A program made the translations under genes and the position numbers. The notes beneath the pieces were generated by a model. That model was not told where the DNA came from. It did not search any database and was given only the letters and a program-made list of their open reading frames with translations. Below, piece by piece: positions 42,201 to 45,258 of a DNA stretch of 45,258 nt. This DNA is from Reclinomonas americana ATCC 50394 (lineage: Eukaryota; Jakobida; Jakobea; Jakobida): the NCBI GenBank assembly GCA_048213135.1, contig PS015218.1, positions 57,131 through 102,388 on the forward strand, in the 5' to 3' direction. The number at the start of each line of letters is the position of its first letter. Within the stretch, counting starts at the first letter, position 1.

Positions 42201-43683
42201 GTTCATGAAGGTGCTACCAACTGTGCACACACCTTCTGCGTTCGCGGCAGTGGTAGACGCGGCGCCCTGTGCCACGGCGCCCATGATGAGGTGCTTGAGT
42301 CGCGTGGGGGTCACTGAAGACGTCGATGGTGAGAGTGAGGAAGGGGGGTAGGAGTGGGCGGGCGTTGGTGAACGAACCACCGAATGGTCGCAACAGCGTG
42401 GCCACCACTCGCTGCAGCCAGCGCACAGGTGCATTGCGATACTCGATCTCTCGCTGACGGAGGGCCGACAGCAGTGATCGGAGAAACGTGTCGGACGAGT
42501 AGGCGGCCGTCGACAGGACCTGTGTGTGTGTGAGGGAGTGAATGTGTCGGCAAGTATATGGAGGGGGGAAGGAGCGACATGATGACACCCACCGTCCACA
42601 GCAACTCGGGCTCCATGTCCGGCAGCAGCCACGGAAGCATGCGACTCGCGAGCGCAAAGAACTCTTGCTGCAACGTGCGGTGAGAGCGACACGGAGTGCA
42701 GCAGGAGAAGCGCCGACACACAAACCTTCATCATCAGCAACACGTCGTCGCGTACGAGATGCCAGGCATCCTCCAGCACCGTGTTGCCTACGTGGTGCGC
42801 ACAGTCGTGAGTGCACGCAATAGGAGACGCATCCCACGAAAAGGGACGCACCCTCGGCCAGCTCCCGCGACCTCGTGCGCTCCACCTCCTGCTCCCTCCG
42901 CCTGCGCAACACCACGTCCAATCGTCTGCAACAAGCAAGCCACTCGTGAGCCACTCGAGCGCGCGAGCGATGAACCAGTTCTTTCTCCCGACAGACCGCC
43001 GACGCAAGTGCTGGCGCAGCAGCAGCGACACCTCGTTGGTCGTCAGTCCGCGATGTCGCACGAGTCTGACACGCGCAACTCAGCATGCAGAGATATTCTT
43101 CTTAGTGTGTGCGTGCAAGCTCACCTCTCGGCCCAGTCCAGAAGCACCTGACGAGCAGCCGCAGTGCGCACTCGTGCTCCCTCCATCCCATCCCGCGACG
43201 AGCTGTCGATGCTGATGGTGGATTGAGTTGTCTCGCGTCTGTGCATGCATGCACACACACAATCACACAGACCGCAGTCCCTCGGCATCCATGATGGCCT
43301 CCAAGGCGGCCACAGTGCCTACCATCCCCCCACAGTCAGTCAGCGAGTCAGTGTGCAAAGAACACGAGTGCTAGCGCAACGATGTGGCAATGCACGATGC
43401 GGACGAGATCGACGAGCAGGAGCTTGACGACGCTGTTGCCACTCACATGAGACACACACACAGACACACACTTGGGATCGCACACATGCACAGGCAGGCA
43501 GCGGACCTGTCGGAGTGCAACGCGACGCAGCAGTCGCCATTGCCACACCGCTGCGGCCTCGTCTCTCGCGTGCTGCCACATGCTACGAGTGCGCTGCACT
43601 GAGGCCTGCAACATGTGCGTCACTGTGTTGGTGCACGACTCGAGTCGCGCCACCAGCGACGACCGTGCATCGTCCCTGCTCAT
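39276..43683 (-). CDS. Large alpha-helical protein, unrecognised
   Basis: A multi-exon minus-strand gene reconstructed from in-phase exons. The N-terminus is MSRDDARSSLVARLESCTN, followed by AALEAIMDAEGLR, AARQVLLDWAERLVRHRGL, and then DAWHLVRDDVLLMMK, MLPWLLPDMEPELLWTV and EIEYRNAPVRWLQRVVATLL. The middle has LVPRVVFADDEEFAIVAP, IDLTSAEDVGRYVHYLSTRL and DITIGTTLRIRAAIPPPG. The C-terminal part has FARFEFLWRFCKELRTVRAQ, VRTVLKVQYADLQKDID, DIKVWFELYEHYVQVAVREI and HLFYYLDDDEMMYQDML, ending at TGA 39276. It is mostly helical, with no catalytic motif I can name and no signal peptide or membrane segment. Three or more introns begin GTTGCG. It is convergent with the kinesin gene (33 bp) and 90 bp downstream of HIBCH. 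Confidence 0.65.
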
Positions 43684-43773
43684 TCTCCATTCTATGCACG
43701 ATCAGAGACGGACGGAAGTTCACTCTCACTCCCTGTGCGACTCGCCGTCCCTCTTCTCTACGGTGCTGGTGCA

Positions 43774-45258
43774 TCATCGCTGCTCGTGCAGCGTCAGCTC
43801 CTTTTCGGGTATCGCCGAGAAGTACTTGGCCACTTCGTCGTCGGCGACGTCGGCCAGTGCGGCGGGCTGCCAGTTGCGGGTGCTGCGCTTCTCAATCAGC
43901 TGCGCACGGACGCCCTCGTAGAAGTCCTTGCCGTGCTGCACCGAGCGCAAGGCAAGAGTGCATATGGTGAGAGTGGGGGGAGGGAGGGGAGGGGGAAGGG
44001 GAGGAGGGGAGGGGAGGGGAGGGGAGGGGAGGGGAGGAAGGGAGAGGGGAGAAGGGGAGGNNNNNNNNNNNNNNNNNNNNAGAGAGAGAGAGAGAGGGAC
44101 ACACACACACACACAAACCATCATGTGGTACGCAATGCGGTACTCCATCTTCAGGCAATCGGCGAGCGACAGTGTGGCGCCCTCGCGCAGTTGGCGATAG
44201 GTCACCTTGAGCGACGTTGGCGACACCTTGTGCTGCAGCGTCTCCAGCGTCTTCTTCTGCCACTCCTTCTCGTGCGGTGTGCCACTCTCGGTCTTCAACG
44301 CCTTGACAATCTCCTCCACGCTCGACTTGGAGAAGCAGCGATCGATAATGTCGAAGAACTGCGTCACCGAGTGCCGTTCTTCGCCCTCACCCTCAAACGC
44401 CTCGATCGTGTTCTCGATTGCGTTCACCGCATCCTCCCGACTCAGCACATCCACCGACAGATCCGCCAGTGCCGCCTCCAGCTCATTCAGGCGGTGGCCG
44501 GGCACATAGTGCGTGGCAATACCCGCCTCCCTGCGCGAAGCGAGTGAGTCGAGACTGCAGCGGAGACACCGCTACTCACACAGCAGCACCACGCAACACA
44601 AGCTCCTTNNNNNNNNNNNNNNNNNNNNCCGCCCATCACCAGCCCGTGCATGAATGCAATCGTCGGCTTTTGCAGAGTGCCAATGAGGTAATCCAGACGG
44701 TACTCCTCGCGGAAAAAGTCCAACGCCAGCTTGAAGTTGCCGGCCATTCCCGCCTGCACAATCGCCTTGACGTCGCCACCCTGCGCGACCAACAGCTCAG
44801 TGTGTGCACGCACAACAAAATGCATGCGCAAATGCAACAAGGGTGTTCGCACCGCACACAGCGCACGGTCGTCGCCGCGCAGAAGCACTGCCTTGGTCGT
44901 CTTGCTCTTCTCCCACACCTATGCAACTGCGTGAGGAGAGAGAGAGAGTGCGGAGAGGAGGGAGAGTGGAGAGAGAGCACCTCGTACTGCTTTGTCAGCG
45001 AGCGAATCATGGCGAGATTGATGGCATTGAGCGCCTTTGGTCGGTTCAGTGTCGCCACCTTCAGTCCGCTCGCATCGGTGAACTTGACCTGCACAGCTCT
45101 TGAACGTCAGCACACAGACGCGACATGTCCCACTCTGCTCAAAAAAAAACGCACCTCACTGCTCTGCTCGTGATGATGATGCTGATCGTGGTGGTGGTGC
45201 TGGTGGTGGTGTGATGCCGTGCTGAGCGACCGCACAGTGAAGGCACGCGGAAGCCGCA
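43774..45258 (-). CDS. HIBCH: 3-hydroxyisobutyryl-CoA hydrolase, mitochondrial (crotonase fold), 5' end at window edge
   Basis: From the window edge inward the frame reads RLPRAFTVRSLSTAS, a presequence, then a His-rich segment. The core follows: VKFTDASGLKVATLNRPKAL and NAINLAMIRSL; KAVLLRGDDRALCAGGDV; REEYRLDYLIGTLQKPTIAF and MHGLVMGG. After a gap come REAGIATHYVPGHRLNELE, FFDIIDRCFSKSSVEEIVKA, SLKVTYRQLREGATLSLADC, LKMEYRIAYHM and FYEGVRAQLIEK, ending at TGA 43774. LNRPKALNA, CAGGD and MHGLVMGG are HIBCH signatures; the enzyme hydrolyses 3-hydroxyisobutyryl-CoA in valine catabolism. The bases at 45258-45257 are TG in the right frame, so the start codon probably has its A one base outside the window. 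The 20-N gap at 44609-44628 hides roughly 80-90 residues of the core. Confidence 0.95.
43974..44060 (+). repeat. G-rich purine tract (GGGGA)n
   Basis: An almost pure purine run on the plus strand with many GGGG blocks spaced by one to three bases, ending at a 20-N gap and followed by (GA)n. It lies in a HIBCH intron, whose transcript carries the C/T-rich complement. Confidence 0.9.

Noticed and set aside
1-45258. CRISPR arrays, bacterial operons, insertion sequences, tRNA or rRNA genes
   Set aside because: None is visible. The repeats are simple microsatellites, there is no direct-repeat/spacer pattern, and all recognised genes are spliced eukaryotic nuclear genes.

Overview
The window is nuclear DNA from a gene-dense eukaryote, most likely a unicellular protist. 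Almost every gene is cut by short introns (about 50-100 bp) with GT...AG ends, and neighbouring genes are often separated by only 35-150 bp. Exons are GC-rich. Introns are full of (GT)n, (CT)n and (GA)n. The gene set (AP-3 and TRAPP subunits, SSU-processome proteins, an SFI1-like centrin-binding protein, kinesins, Elongin C, mitochondrial matrix enzymes and carriers) is eukaryotic, and SFI1 suggests a cell with centrioles or centrin fibres. I cannot place the lineage more precisely. The assembly has 14 N-gaps. Several interrupt genes, and at least two are clearly smaller in the assembly than the missing sequence.

Layout, 1-7 kb: the 3' end of TRAPPC2L (+); an N-terminal-SH3 coiled-coil protein (+); the last part of a kinesin-14 motor (-), truncated at a gap; Elongin C (+); a V-ATPase Ac45/Voa1-like protein (-); the ribosome biogenesis factor RRP15 (+).

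7-18 kb: a very large SFI1-like gene (-) with 20 or more Trp-centred centrin-binding repeats, divergent from a complete mitochondrial SUV3 helicase gene (+). Their best start codons overlap in one CATG.

18-28.5 kb, all minus strand: the AP-3 sigma subunit, then three paralogous mitochondrial carriers with the mitochondrial aminotransferase AGXT2 lying between carrier 1 and carriers 2 and 3. Carriers 3 and 2 are head-to-tail with 35 bp between stop and start.

28.5-32.5 kb: UTP11 (+) and UTP6 (-), two components of the small-subunit processome, are convergent with 54 bp between their stop codons.

32.7-45.3 kb: a long kinesin-7/CENP-E-like gene (+) broken by four gaps, an unrecognised helical protein gene (-), and the valine-catabolism enzyme HIBCH (-), whose start codon probably straddles the window edge.

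The most unusual signals are in the splicing. At least 19 introns begin with GTTGCG, a departure from the GTRAGT consensus, and several of these boundaries are fixed by conserved protein families. Two of the paralogous carriers appear to contain a conserved 3-nt exon, a lone GTG (Val) codon, which is present uninterrupted in the third paralogue.
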